Source of the DNA: Actinomycetota bacterium
Lineage (GTDB): Bacteria; Actinomycetota; UBA4738
Assembly: GCA_005885015.1 (NCBI GenBank)
Contig: VAYG01000048.1
Location: 1 to 22,695 of the forward strand
Reading direction: 5' to 3'
DNA: 22,695 nucleotides
Shown here: piece by piece, positions 8,015 through 15,252 of the stretch
Layout of the letters: every line of letters begins with the position of its first letter
Position numbering within the stretch: the first letter of the stretch is position 1
Translations under genes and position numbers: made by a program
The notes under the pieces: generated by a model
The model's input: only the letters and a program-made list of their open reading frames with translations
What the model was told of the DNA's origin: nothing
Databases searched by the model: none

Positions 8015-9423
8015 GGCGCCGTGGAGCGGGGGTCGTACAGGCCGTGGCCGGGAGGCGGCTCGACGTGCTCGCCCTCGTCGTCCGTGGGTGGGGGTTCGAC
8101 CGGGACGAACGCCGCCAGGGGGACACGGAGGACCCCCTCGGCCTCGCTCCGGTGAACGGCGCTCAACCAGGCATAGGTGATCGCCCCCACGAGGACGGGC
8201 AGGGTGACCACCAGGATCCGGAAGGCCCACGTCACCGCGCTCACCGAGACCAGGAAGGTCTTCGCCAGGAGGTCGTTGCTGGCGGCGAAGTGGAGGACGA
8301 CATAGAAGGTGAAGGCGCCCGCGCCGATGGCGGTCCTGGCCGGATGGTCCCGGGCTCGATCCAGCAGATGATGCTCGGCCCGGTCTCCGGTGGCCCATCG
8401 CTCGAGGAAGGGCCATGCATACAGGATGAGGAACGTGACGCCCGGCAACAGTACGGCCGGGTAGAAGGGGTTCGGCACTGCGTGGCCGAAGGATCGGAAC
8501 TCCCACGGAGGGAAGATGCGCAGGGCGCCCTCCACCCAGCCCAGGTACCAGTCGGGCTGCGCCGGCGAGGTCACGGTGGAGGGGTTGAAGGGGCCGTACA
8601 GCCAGATCGGGTTGATCTGAAGGAGTCCCCCGACCGCGGCGATCCCGAAGAACAGGCCGAGGGACTTCGCCGCGTACGTCGGCCACAGCTTCGAGCCCAC
8701 GACGTTGGTCTCGGTCCGGCCCCGGCCCCGGAACTGGGTGTGCTTCTGGCGCCACAGGATGGCCAGGTGGGCGGAGATCAGGGCGACCAGCAGGGCCGGC
8801 ACGATCATGATGTGCGTGATGAGCAGGCGGCGGAGGATGTCCTGGGACGGGAACTCACCGCCGAAGATCAGGAACGCGGTCCACGTACCGACCACGGGGA
8901 TCGACAGGGCGATCGAGTAGGCGATCCGCAGCCCCGTCCCCGACAGCAGGTCGTCGGGCAGCGAGTATCCGGTGAACCCGTTGAAGATGCCCAGGGCGAG
9001 GAGCGTGACCCCGATCAGCCAGTTCAGCTCGCGGGGGCGGCGGAAGGCTCCGGTGAAGAAGATGCGCACCAGGTGGATCACGATGGCCGCCACGAACAGG
9101 TTCGCCGCCCAGTGGTGCATCTGGCGGAACACCAAGCCCCCGCGGACGTCGAAGCTGATCTTCAGGACGGAGGCGTACGCCTCGGACATCCGGGTTCCCC
9201 GCAGCGGGGCATAGCTTCCCTGGTAGACGATCTCCTTCGAGCTCGGGGTGAAGAAGAACGTCAGGAAGGTCCCGGTCAGGACGAGGATCACGAACGAGTA
9301 CAGGGCGATCTCCCCCAGCATGAAGGACCAGTCGTCCGGGAAGACCTTGTTCAGGGCGTGGTGGGCGAAGCTCGACGCGCGGAGCCGGTCGTCGAACCAC
9401 CGGGCCAGCGGCCTGGTGATCAC
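8011..9423 (-). CDS. qcrB: Cytochrome bc complex cytochrome b subunit
   Basis: A 470-residue integral membrane subunit that oxidises menaquinol and carries two b haems. Likely haem ligands are His103 (or 104) and His117 in one helix (MHHWAANLFVAAIVIH), and His204 and His219 in another (THIMIVPALLVALISAH). The second pair has 14 residues between them, as in cytochrome b6 and Gram-positive types. The Qo motif PEWY appears as PDWY at 290-293 (QPDWYLGWVEGALRIFPPWE). Hydrophobic helices continue to about residue 435, followed by a polar Pro/Glu-rich tail. Start is GTG at 9423, overlapping the qcrA stop as GTGA. It is somewhat shorter than mycobacterial QcrB (about 550). It is the last recognised gene of the cta-qcr cluster. 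Confidence 0.93.
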   Translation of the reverse strand: MITRPLARWFDDRLRASSFAHHALNKVFPDDWSFMLGEIALYSFVILVLTGTFLTFFFTPSSKEIVYQGSYAPLRGTRMSEAYASVLKISFDVRGGLVFRQMHHWAANLFVAAIVIHLVRIFFTGAFRRPRELNWLIGVTLLALGIFNGFTGYSLPDDLLSGTGLRIAYSIALSIPVVGTWTAFLIFGGEFPSQDILRRLLITHIMIVPALLVALISAHLAILWRQKHTQFRGRGRTETNVVGSKLWPTYAAKSLGLFFGIAAVGGLLQINPIWLYGPFNPSTVTSPAQPDWYLGWVEGALRIFPPWEFRSFGHAVPNPFYPAVLLPGVTFLILYAWPFLERWATGDRAEHHLLDRARDHPARTAIGAGAFTFYVVLHFAASNDLLAKTFLVSVSAVTWAFRILVVTLPVLVGAITYAWLSAVHRSEAEGVLRVPLAAFVPVEPPPTDDEGEHVEPPPGHGLYDPRSTAP

Positions 9424-10277
9424 GACCCCTCGTTCCAATAGCCCGGACCGACCGGCTCGGTGAAGTCGCTCTGGGCCCGGAGGAGTCCGTCGGGTCCGAC
9501 CTCCAGCGGAAGCTGCGGGAGGGGCCGGGTGGCCGGCCCGGCGACCGGCTTGGCCCCGTCGACCACGTCGAACACGGACTGGTGGCAGGGGCAGAACAGG
9601 CTGTTCGTGGACTGCTCGTACAGCCCGACGGGACAGCCGGCGTGCGTGCAGATCTTCGAGTACGCCAGGTAGCCCTGGGGCGACCAGGTCTCCCGTCCGG
9701 GGAGGGGCCGGAACGATGCCGGGTCCACGCGAACCAGGATGGTCTGGGAATCGGCCACGCCGACGCTCGCTTCGGCGAACACGGTCACCACGCCGCCCAC
9801 GGGGAGGTCGCCCACGGCGACCGGGCCGCCCTCCTCCGTGACCAACTTCGAGCCTCGCCTCCACGCGGTCCGGAACAGCGACCGCCCCGGGCCGGGCCCG
9901 AGCGAGCGGATGGGGAACACGGCCGCGGCGGCCAGGGCGCCCACCGCTACCAGGAGCATCCGGCCGAGGAACCTCCGGCGCGGCGTCTCCTGCGCGAGCC
10001 GGGTGAAATCCTCGGTGAAGGCCAGGCGCTCGGCGGGGGCCGAGGTCAGGGGCTCGCGTTCCTCGACGAAGGGTCCCTGGGGAAGCAGATGCGTCCCCCA
10101 CCACACGAACCCCAGGGCGAGCCCGCCCAGGGACGCTCCGATCAGCGCTCCCTCGATCTGGGGCTGGCCGCCCAGAGCGTAGACCACGGTGAGGCCGATG
10201 CTGGCCGCGGCGGAAAGGGCGAAGGCCCCACCGATGGCCCGGGCGAAGCTCCGCTGATCCCGGGCCGGCCGGTTCAT
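9420..10277 (-). CDS. qcrA: Rieske iron-sulfur subunit of the bc complex
   Basis: A 285-residue Rieske protein that takes the first electron from quinol at the Qo site and passes it to cytochrome c. The 2Fe-2S motifs are C210-T-H212-AGC215-P and C229-P-C231-H232-QS. Three N-terminal membrane helices (about 14-36, 43-61 and 104-122) are typical of actinobacterial QcrA and not of the single-helix proteobacterial form. The twin-arginine-like TPRRRFLGRM precedes the third helix, consistent with dual Sec/Tat insertion known for this type. Start is ATG at 10277, overlapping the qcrC stop as ATGA; qcrB follows with a GTGA overlap. Confidence 0.95.
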   Translation of the reverse strand: MNRPARDQRSFARAIGGAFALSAAASIGLTVVYALGGQPQIEGALIGASLGGLALGFVWWGTHLLPQGPFVEEREPLTSAPAERLAFTEDFTRLAQETPRRRFLGRMLLVAVGALAAAAVFPIRSLGPGPGRSLFRTAWRRGSKLVTEEGGPVAVGDLPVGGVVTVFAEASVGVADSQTILVRVDPASFRPLPGRETWSPQGYLAYSKICTHAGCPVGLYEQSTNSLFCPCHQSVFDVVDGAKPVAGPATRPLPQLPLEVGPDGLLRAQSDFTEPVGPGYWNEGS

Positions 10278-10576
10278 TCGGATCGCTTCCCGATCCATCG
10301 GACGAACGCGACGGTCAGCAGGAGGGCTCCGCCCCACGCCGCGAGGCCCTCGGCCACCGGCCCCAGGTGGCCCAACGGCTGGCCCCCGCGATCCCGGGGA
10401 TGCTGCAGATACAGGACGTAGCGAACCACCGAGTCCAGCTGGTGCTGATCGATGACGTCGGAGCCGAACTTCGGCATGTTCCCGCTCCGGACACCGGCTC
10501 CGCCGATGCGCACGGCCTCGGCGATCTCGGTGGCCGTGGCGCGCTGGAGTCCCGGCGCCTGGAGCCCGTTCGTCAT
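10274..10576 (-). pseudogene. qcrC: qcrC, 3' part (second haem domain without its CxxCH, plus membrane anchor)
   Basis: This frame encodes the second half of a dihaem QcrC: GAMTNGLQAPGL, the axial-Met region GNMPKFGSDVIDQHQLDSVVRYVLYL, then LGPVAEGLAAWGGALLL and the C-terminal helix ending WIGKRSE, which matches the anchor of actinobacterial QcrC. It is out of frame with the 5' part. The frame change falls exactly where the second CxxCH should lie (10574-10590), and no CxxCH is encoded in either frame. An ATG at 10576 overlaps the 5' part's stop as ATGA, so ribosomes could restart, but a haemless domain without a signal peptide would result. Either a real deletion of about 25 bases (3n+1) or a sequence/assembly error explains this. 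Confidence 0.75.
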
Positions 10577-11020
10577 CGCTCCTCCGCGCAGTCGATCGCG
10601 TACAGCGACGCCCCCTCGCCGAGGTCGCCCGCGGCTGGATCGACCGAAGGGATCGGCGGCCCGGGCCCCAGCGAGGCGACGAACGCCGTGAGCGCCCTGA
10701 TCTGCGCGGGGTCGTACCGAGGGGTGGTCCGCCGGGGCTGCTTCTCCACAGTGCCGATGGGCATCCGACCGGTTCGAAGCATGAAGTCGGCCGAGGCCGC
10801 GCCCACCCCGGTGAGGGTCGGGCCGCGGGTCGTTCCTTCTCCCCGCGCACCGTGGCACCATGCGCAGTCCGCCTGATAGAGGGACCAGCCCGGCCCCTGG
10901 GTGGGCGAGGAGGTGGGCGCGACGACGGACGGCGAGGCGCGGGGCGACGCGGTCGGGGTCTGGGCCCGCCCGGTGGACCGGCCGGCCAGCAGCAGGCCGG
11001 CGCTGAGCAGGCCGGTCAGG
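10573..11020 (-). pseudogene. qcrC: qcrC, 5' part (first haem domain; no start codon, premature stop)
   Basis: This frame holds the first half of the dihaem cytochrome c of the bc complex. It has a signal-anchor-like LTGLLSAGLLLAG stretch, a Pro/Thr/Ser-rich linker, the haem site CAWCH (10852-10866) in QADCAWCHGARGEG, GVGAASADFMLRTGRMP with the axial Met, and FVASLGPGPPIPSVDP. It then reads GDLGEGASLYAIDCAEER and stops at 10573, where homologues continue with CASCH. No ATG, GTG or TTG lies between the upstream in-frame stop (11056-11058) and the haem motif, so the true start is missing too. The gene should be essential to the QcrCAB complex, which argues for a local sequence error, although decay or remodelling cannot be excluded. 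Confidence 0.75.
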
Positions 11021-11425
11021 GGCGGCGATGTCCCGGGCCTCGCCCTCGCCGATGTTCAGGTTCGGCATGTCCGTGCCCGGTTCCACCCCCTGCGGGTCCA
11101 TGATCCACCGGATCAGGTTCGGCCCGCTGTTCGGAAGCTCGCCCGCGATGAAGCCGCGCCGGGCGAAGTCGGTGAGCGGCGGCCCCACGGTTCCCGAGGC
11201 GCCGCTGATCCCCGGGATCACGTGGCACGACCCGCAGCCGAGGCGTTCGATGGCGACGGCCCCCCGTTGCGGATCCCCGCCCGGAACTTGCGGAGGCGGC
11301 TCTCGGGTCGGCGTGGAAGCGCACCCCGCCACCAGGGCGAGTGAAATCGCCACTGCCACCGCTACGGCGGCTTCCGGGCAGCGGCGCGGGCGTCGGCGCT
11401 GGGCGATGCGGGCGATGAGGATCAT
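11021..11425 (-). CDS. Lipoprotein cytochrome c (class I, monohaem), 3' end disrupted
   Basis: An exported monohaem cytochrome c, 135 residues to the point where homology ends. Signal sequence with lipobox LVAGC gives lipidated Cys35. The haem site is C64-GS-C67-H68 (GCGSCHVIPG), and the axial Met is Met120 (PGTDMPNLN). The block GPPLTDFARRGFIAGELPNSGPNLIRWIMDPQ is typical of cytochromes c encoded with caa3 oxidases. Homologues end DIAAYLYxL; here the sequence reads DIAA and then runs without a stop into the qcrC signal region, so the last few codons and stop are missing. The ATG at 11425 overlaps the ctaG stop as ATGA. It probably shuttles electrons on the outer membrane face between QcrC and CtaC. 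Confidence 0.8.
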
Positions 11426-12315
11426 GGGTGCGGGACCCTCCCCACCTGCCCCGCGGCGCGGGCCTCGTGTCGCCGCGACTCGGCCTCCGCGGCCCGCAGC
11501 CACCGAACGAACAGGGCGCTGGCCGCGGCGAGGTAGATCACGAAGGGCGGCACCCACATCAGGACCCCCGCCAGCTGCTGGTCCTGCAACGGGGTCAGCC
11601 CCCACGCCGAGGTCCGGCCGACGTAGAACGGGTAGATCGGAGCGGCGGCGAAGACCAGCAGCGCCCCAAGGGCTCCGCTCTGGAGCGCGCCGGTGAACAC
11701 GTACACGACGTCCGCGCCCCGCGGCAGCCTCCGCGGGCCGGCCGGTCGCAGCGCCGTCCACCAGAACAGCATCCCGGCCGCCAGGAAGCCGGCGTGCTCG
11801 ATGGAGTGCACGAGCGGGTTCTCCAACGCGGATTGATACAGGGACGGGATGTGCCAGGCCCACAGGACCCCCGTGGCCACGACCCAGCTCCACACCGGAT
11901 GCCCGGCCAGCCGTCCCAACCACCGCAGTGCGGGACGGCGTCCCCATCGACGAAGCCGCCGCGTCCACGTTCCGCGAAGAGACTGGCCGACGACCAGGGC
12001 CGGCGCCCCGATGACGATGAGCGGCGCGGCGACCACGAGGAGCAGGAGGTGCTGAGCCATGTGCGCGGACAGCAGCGACTCGCTCAGCGCATCCACCGGG
12101 GAGATCAAGGCGATGCACAGGGCGAACAGGCCGCACGCGAACGCGACCACCTGCCGCCGGCCCACGCCCCGCCCCGCTCGATGGCCACCCCGGCTCCACA
12201 GGGCCCGCACGCCGCTCCAGTACAACCCGGCGACCGCCGCGATGGCGGCCAGCACCACGGGGTGCAGGTTCCAGGAGCTCCAGAGGTCCGCGGGGGTCAC
12301 GCCGATGTCGGTCAT
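11422..12315 (-). CDS. ctaG: Cytochrome c oxidase assembly factor CtaG (caa3 type)
   Basis: A 297-residue membrane protein with about seven hydrophobic helices. Family signatures are SPVDALSESLLSAHMAQHLLLLVVAAPLIVIGAP, HPVWSWVVATGVLWAWHIPSLYQSAL, HSIEHAGFLAAGMLFWW and PLQDQQLAGVLMWVP, whose conserved His and Met residues suggest metal or haem handling. The caa3_CtaG family is needed for assembly of caa3/aa3 oxidases and is believed to help copper delivery. Start is ATG at 12315, overlapping the preceding 133-residue gene's stop as ATGA; the cytochrome c lipoprotein follows with the same overlap. Confidence 0.92.
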   Translation of the reverse strand: MTDIGVTPADLWSSWNLHPVVLAAIAAVAGLYWSGVRALWSRGGHRAGRGVGRRQVVAFACGLFALCIALISPVDALSESLLSAHMAQHLLLLVVAAPLIVIGAPALVVGQSLRGTWTRRLRRWGRRPALRWLGRLAGHPVWSWVVATGVLWAWHIPSLYQSALENPLVHSIEHAGFLAAGMLFWWTALRPAGPRRLPRGADVVYVFTGALQSGALGALLVFAAAPIYPFYVGRTSAWGLTPLQDQQLAGVLMWVPPFVIYLAAASALFVRWLRAAEAESRRHEARAAGQVGRVPHP

Positions 12316-12713
12316 AGCGATGTCGAACACGTCCGCAGGAAGAGCGGGGCCACGAAGCCGAACACCACCAACAGGAGGTAGATCGCCGAGGAGGCGATCC
12401 CGGCGATGGCCATGGCGTGCGCTCGGCTCCACCGCGTACCGTCCGAGATCCTCGACAGACGACGCCAGGCGCCGAATGCCATCACGCCGGCCGCGGCGAT
12501 CAGCGCGGCCGCGGCCACCGTCTCGATGATCGCCCACGTCTCCAGGCGCAGGCCCAGGATCTTCGGGCCGACCCCCGGGGCGCACCCCAGCTCGAAGATC
12601 AGGTCGCCCAGGACCAGATGGGCCCCCCAGGCGAGGGGGGGGCCGAGCACCCCGAACCACTGCGCGAACGACCGGCTGGACAGGACATCGGACGCGCCGC
12701 GCTCTTGCATCAT
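12312..12713 (-). CDS. Uncharacterised three-helix membrane protein between ctaE and ctaG
   Basis: A 133-residue protein with predicted membrane helices at about 19-40, 59-82 and 100-126. The first helix has an FGVLGPPLAWGAHLVLGDLIFELGC pattern that I associate with small unnamed proteins encoded in cta clusters of actinobacteria and related phyla; no function is known to me. Cys44 and Cys129 are the only cysteines. Start is ATG at 12713, overlapping the ctaE stop as ATGA, with a second ATG directly after it. Position among oxidase genes and coupling on both sides suggest a small oxidase subunit (a CtaF/subunit IV-like role) or an assembly factor; this is inference. Confidence 0.75.
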   Translation of the reverse strand: MMQERGASDVLSSRSFAQWFGVLGPPLAWGAHLVLGDLIFELGCAPGVGPKILGLRLETWAIIETVAAAALIAAAGVMAFGAWRRLSRISDGTRWSRAHAMAIAGIASSAIYLLLVVFGFVAPLFLRTCSTSL

Positions 12714-13357
12714 GGCCAGAGATGAGGCGATAGGTAGATCGTGGCGAAGATGAACACCCACACCGCGTCGACGAAGTGCCAGTACATGGTGACCACCTCG
12801 ACGGGGAGAAAGTGCTCCGCGTCGAACCGCCGCTTCCCCGCGTAGTACTGCAGCCACAGGTTCATCAGCAACCCCACGAAGACGTGGAAGCCGTGGAAGC
12901 CCGTGATGGCGAAGAACAGCGACCCGTACACGTCGGTGGTCGGAGTGAACTCCTTCACCTTGGTCAGGTATTCGACGGCCTGAAGCCCGAGGAACGTCCC
13001 GCCCAAGGCGAAGGTGAGGGCGAGCCCCAGGCGGAGCTGCCAGATCCGTCCCTTCTTGATCCCCAGCTCGGCCCAGTGCATCGGGGCGCTGGACACCAGC
13101 AGGATCGGGGTCATCACCGAGACCAGGAAGAGCTCGGGCTTCGCGATCCCGTCCGGGGGCCACACCGGCCCGTGCCGGAAGCGCAGGTACCAGTAGCTGG
13201 TCAACAGGATGGTGAAGAACATCGCCTCGGTGGCGATCAGGAAGACCATGCCCCACCATCCCGGCGCCTTCCCCCGGTGCAACCCGGCTGGCCCGCGGAT
13301 GAGGGCGGGTTCGGTGCAGGCGAGGGCCCGCCCGCGGGGCGCCTCGATCGAGCTCAC
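12710..13357 (-). CDS. ctaE: Cytochrome c oxidase subunit III
   Basis: A 215-residue five-helix subunit III of a haem-copper oxidase. Conserved blocks include GMVFLIATEAMFFTILLTSYWYLR with the buried carboxylate Glu44, FFAITGFHGFHVFVGLLMNLWL and PVEVVTMYWHFVDAVWVFIFATIYL. It stabilises subunit I and may feed the D proton pathway. The five-helix form lacks the first two helices of mitochondrial subunit III, as usual in actinobacteria and quinol oxidases. Start is GTG at 13357, overlapping the ctaD stop as GTGA. Confidence 0.95.
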   Translation of the reverse strand: MSSIEAPRGRALACTEPALIRGPAGLHRGKAPGWWGMVFLIATEAMFFTILLTSYWYLRFRHGPVWPPDGIAKPELFLVSVMTPILLVSSAPMHWAELGIKKGRIWQLRLGLALTFALGGTFLGLQAVEYLTKVKEFTPTTDVYGSLFFAITGFHGFHVFVGLLMNLWLQYYAGKRRFDAEHFLPVEVVTMYWHFVDAVWVFIFATIYLSPHLWP

Positions 13358-15246
13358 CCGACGATCTCCTTGGGCCGGACCCAGGCCTGCAGCCCGCCGA
13401 TGGCGATGGCCCCGCCGATCACGATCACCGGGTAGATGAGGGTGAGGAACCCGACGAAGATGCCGGTCACGCCGATCGCGGTGACCACGGGCACGAACGT
13501 GCTCTCCGGCATGGGCAGGATGGCCTCGGGCTCGGCGTCGACCACGGTGGTGCCGATCGTGACGTGCCCCTCCGCCATGGTCCGTTGCAGGTCGTGGACC
13601 CGCCGGCCCATCTCTCGGAGCTCGGGCTGGTCCCACAGGGGCGTGTTGCTGCGAACGGTGGGGATCTCCAGGAAGTTGTAGTGGGGCGGAGGAGAGCTCG
13701 TGGCCCACTCGAGGTCGGGGGCACCCCACGGGTCCGAGCCGGCCGGCGCTCCCGCCCGGAGGCTCCACAGGAAGTTGAGCACCACCACGAGGAGCCCTGC
13801 TGCCAGGACGAAGCCTCCGATCGTGGACAGCAGGTTCCACACGTCCCATCCGAGCCCACCGTGATAGGTGTAGATCCGCCGTGGCATCCCCAGCAGCCCG
13901 GCGATGTGCATCGGGAAGAAGGTCAGGTTGAATCCGAGGAAGATCAGCCAGAAGGAGACCTTGCCCCAACCTTCGTGCAGCATGCGGCCGGACATCTTGG
14001 GCGCCCAGTAGTGGATCGCGGCGAAGATGGGGAACACCGCCCCGCCGAACAGCACGTAGTGGAAGTGCGCCACCACGAAATAGCTGTCCGTGATCTGCTG
14101 GTCGAAGGGCACGGAGGCGAACATCACGCCGGTCACGCCGCCCATCACGAAGACGAAGACGAAGCCCATGATGAACAGCATCGGAGTCTTGAACACGGGG
14201 CGCCCCGAGATGATCGTGGCGATCCAGGCGAAGATCTGGACACCCGAGGGGATGGTGATGAGCATGCTTGCCGCCGAGAAGAACGCCATGGACAGGTTGG
14301 GGAGCCCCACCGCGAACATGTGGTGGACCCAGACCCCGAAGCCGATGATCGCCGTGGCCATGGTGGCGAGGGCCAGCCAGACGTAGCCGATGATCCGCCG
14401 GCGGGTGAACGCGGGGATGATCGTGGAAACGATCCCCACCGCCGGCAGGAAGATGATGTAGACGTCCGGGTGGCCAAAGATCCAGAACAGGTGCTGCCAC
14501 AGGACGACATCGCCGCCCTTGGCCACCTCGAAGAAGTTGAAGCCCGCCCGGCGGTCCAGCTCGAGCATGACGTTGGCGATGGTGAGCGAGGGGAGGGCGA
14601 ACACCACGGCGAACGAGGTGGCCAGGATGGCCCACACGTACAGCGGCAGGCGGGCGATCGACATGCCCGGCGCCCGCAGCTTGAAGATCGTGACGATGAA
14701 GTTGACGGACCCAACGGTGGTGGAGATGCCGAGGAACGCGAGCCCGAGCGTGTAGTAATCGATGTTCAGCCCGGGCGTGAACCTGGCCCCGGCGATCGGC
14801 ACGTAGTTGAACCAGCCGTCATCCGGAGCCCGGCCGATCAGGAAGCTCGAGTACATGAAGATCCCGGCGAACAGGAAGATCCAGTACCCGAACGCATTGA
14901 GCCGGGGGAAGGCCATGTCCCTCGCCCCGATCATGAGCGGGACGAAGTAGTTGCCGAAGCCGAAGAGCATCGGCGTGACGAAGAAGAAGATCATGGTGAT
15001 CCCGTGCATGGAGAACAGCTGGTTGTACGCCTCGGGGTTGAGGAGCCGTTCGTTCGGACGGGCCAGCTGGGCCCGCATGATCAGGGCCTCGATCCCTCCC
15101 GCGGTGAAGAAAAGGAACGCCGTGTAGATGTAGTGCTTGCCGATCTTCTTGTGATCGACCGAGTCGAGCCACGTTCCCAGGCCGGGAGGCTCCTCCCAGG
15201 TCTTCTCGAGGCGCTCTGACAGGCGGAGGGCGAGCGGCGTCGCCAC
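13354..15246 (-). CDS. ctaD: Cytochrome c oxidase subunit I, with atypical proton-channel residues and C-terminal extension
   Basis: A 630-residue catalytic subunit reducing O2 to water and pumping protons. Haem a ligands are His81 and His396, the haem a3 ligand is His394 (VVAHFHYV), and CuB ligands are His259, His308 and His309, with Tyr263 as the cross-linked Tyr. The D-channel entry Asp110 (GARDMAFPRLN) and Asn117 are kept. Two key residues differ: the channel-end Glu of HPEVY is Asp261 (GHPDVY), and the K-channel Lys of PTGIK is Gln337 (PSGVQIF). After helix XII a hydrophilic stretch leads to two extra hydrophobic segments at about 587-622, resembling a fused subunit IV-like tail. Start is GTG at 15246, six bases after ctaC, with GAGG upstream. 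Confidence 0.95.
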   Translation of the reverse strand: MATPLALRLSERLEKTWEEPPGLGTWLDSVDHKKIGKHYIYTAFLFFTAGGIEALIMRAQLARPNERLLNPEAYNQLFSMHGITMIFFFVTPMLFGFGNYFVPLMIGARDMAFPRLNAFGYWIFLFAGIFMYSSFLIGRAPDDGWFNYVPIAGARFTPGLNIDYYTLGLAFLGISTTVGSVNFIVTIFKLRAPGMSIARLPLYVWAILATSFAVVFALPSLTIANVMLELDRRAGFNFFEVAKGGDVVLWQHLFWIFGHPDVYIIFLPAVGIVSTIIPAFTRRRIIGYVWLALATMATAIIGFGVWVHHMFAVGLPNLSMAFFSAASMLITIPSGVQIFAWIATIISGRPVFKTPMLFIMGFVFVFVMGGVTGVMFASVPFDQQITDSYFVVAHFHYVLFGGAVFPIFAAIHYWAPKMSGRMLHEGWGKVSFWLIFLGFNLTFFPMHIAGLLGMPRRIYTYHGGLGWDVWNLLSTIGGFVLAAGLLVVVLNFLWSLRAGAPAGSDPWGAPDLEWATSSPPPHYNFLEIPTVRSNTPLWDQPELREMGRRVHDLQRTMAEGHVTIGTTVVDAEPEAILPMPESTFVPVVTAIGVTGIFVGFLTLIYPVIVIGGAIAIGGLQAWVRPKEIVG

Positions 15247-15252
15247 CGGTGG

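Noticed and set aside
10573..10580. Programmed frameshift joining the two qcrC parts
   Set aside because: No slippery heptamer is present, and the CxxCH motif is absent in both frames, so a frameshift would not restore a functional protein.
10274..12199. A continuous 641-codon minus-strand open frame over ctaG, cytochrome c and qcrC
   Set aside because: Only parts of it match known proteins (11021-11425 and 10274-10576). The rest is the wrong frame of ctaG and qcrC; it stays open because of high GC.
12710..14635. A 641-codon open frame running from inside the ctaD region into ctaE
   Set aside because: Only the part from 13357 down is subunit III; the remainder is the out-of-frame shadow of ctaD.
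13564..15219. A 551-codon plus-strand open frame opposite ctaD
   Set aside because: Composition is dominated by Asp, Glu, Arg, His and Gly with no motif; it is the antisense shadow of a conserved membrane protein gene.
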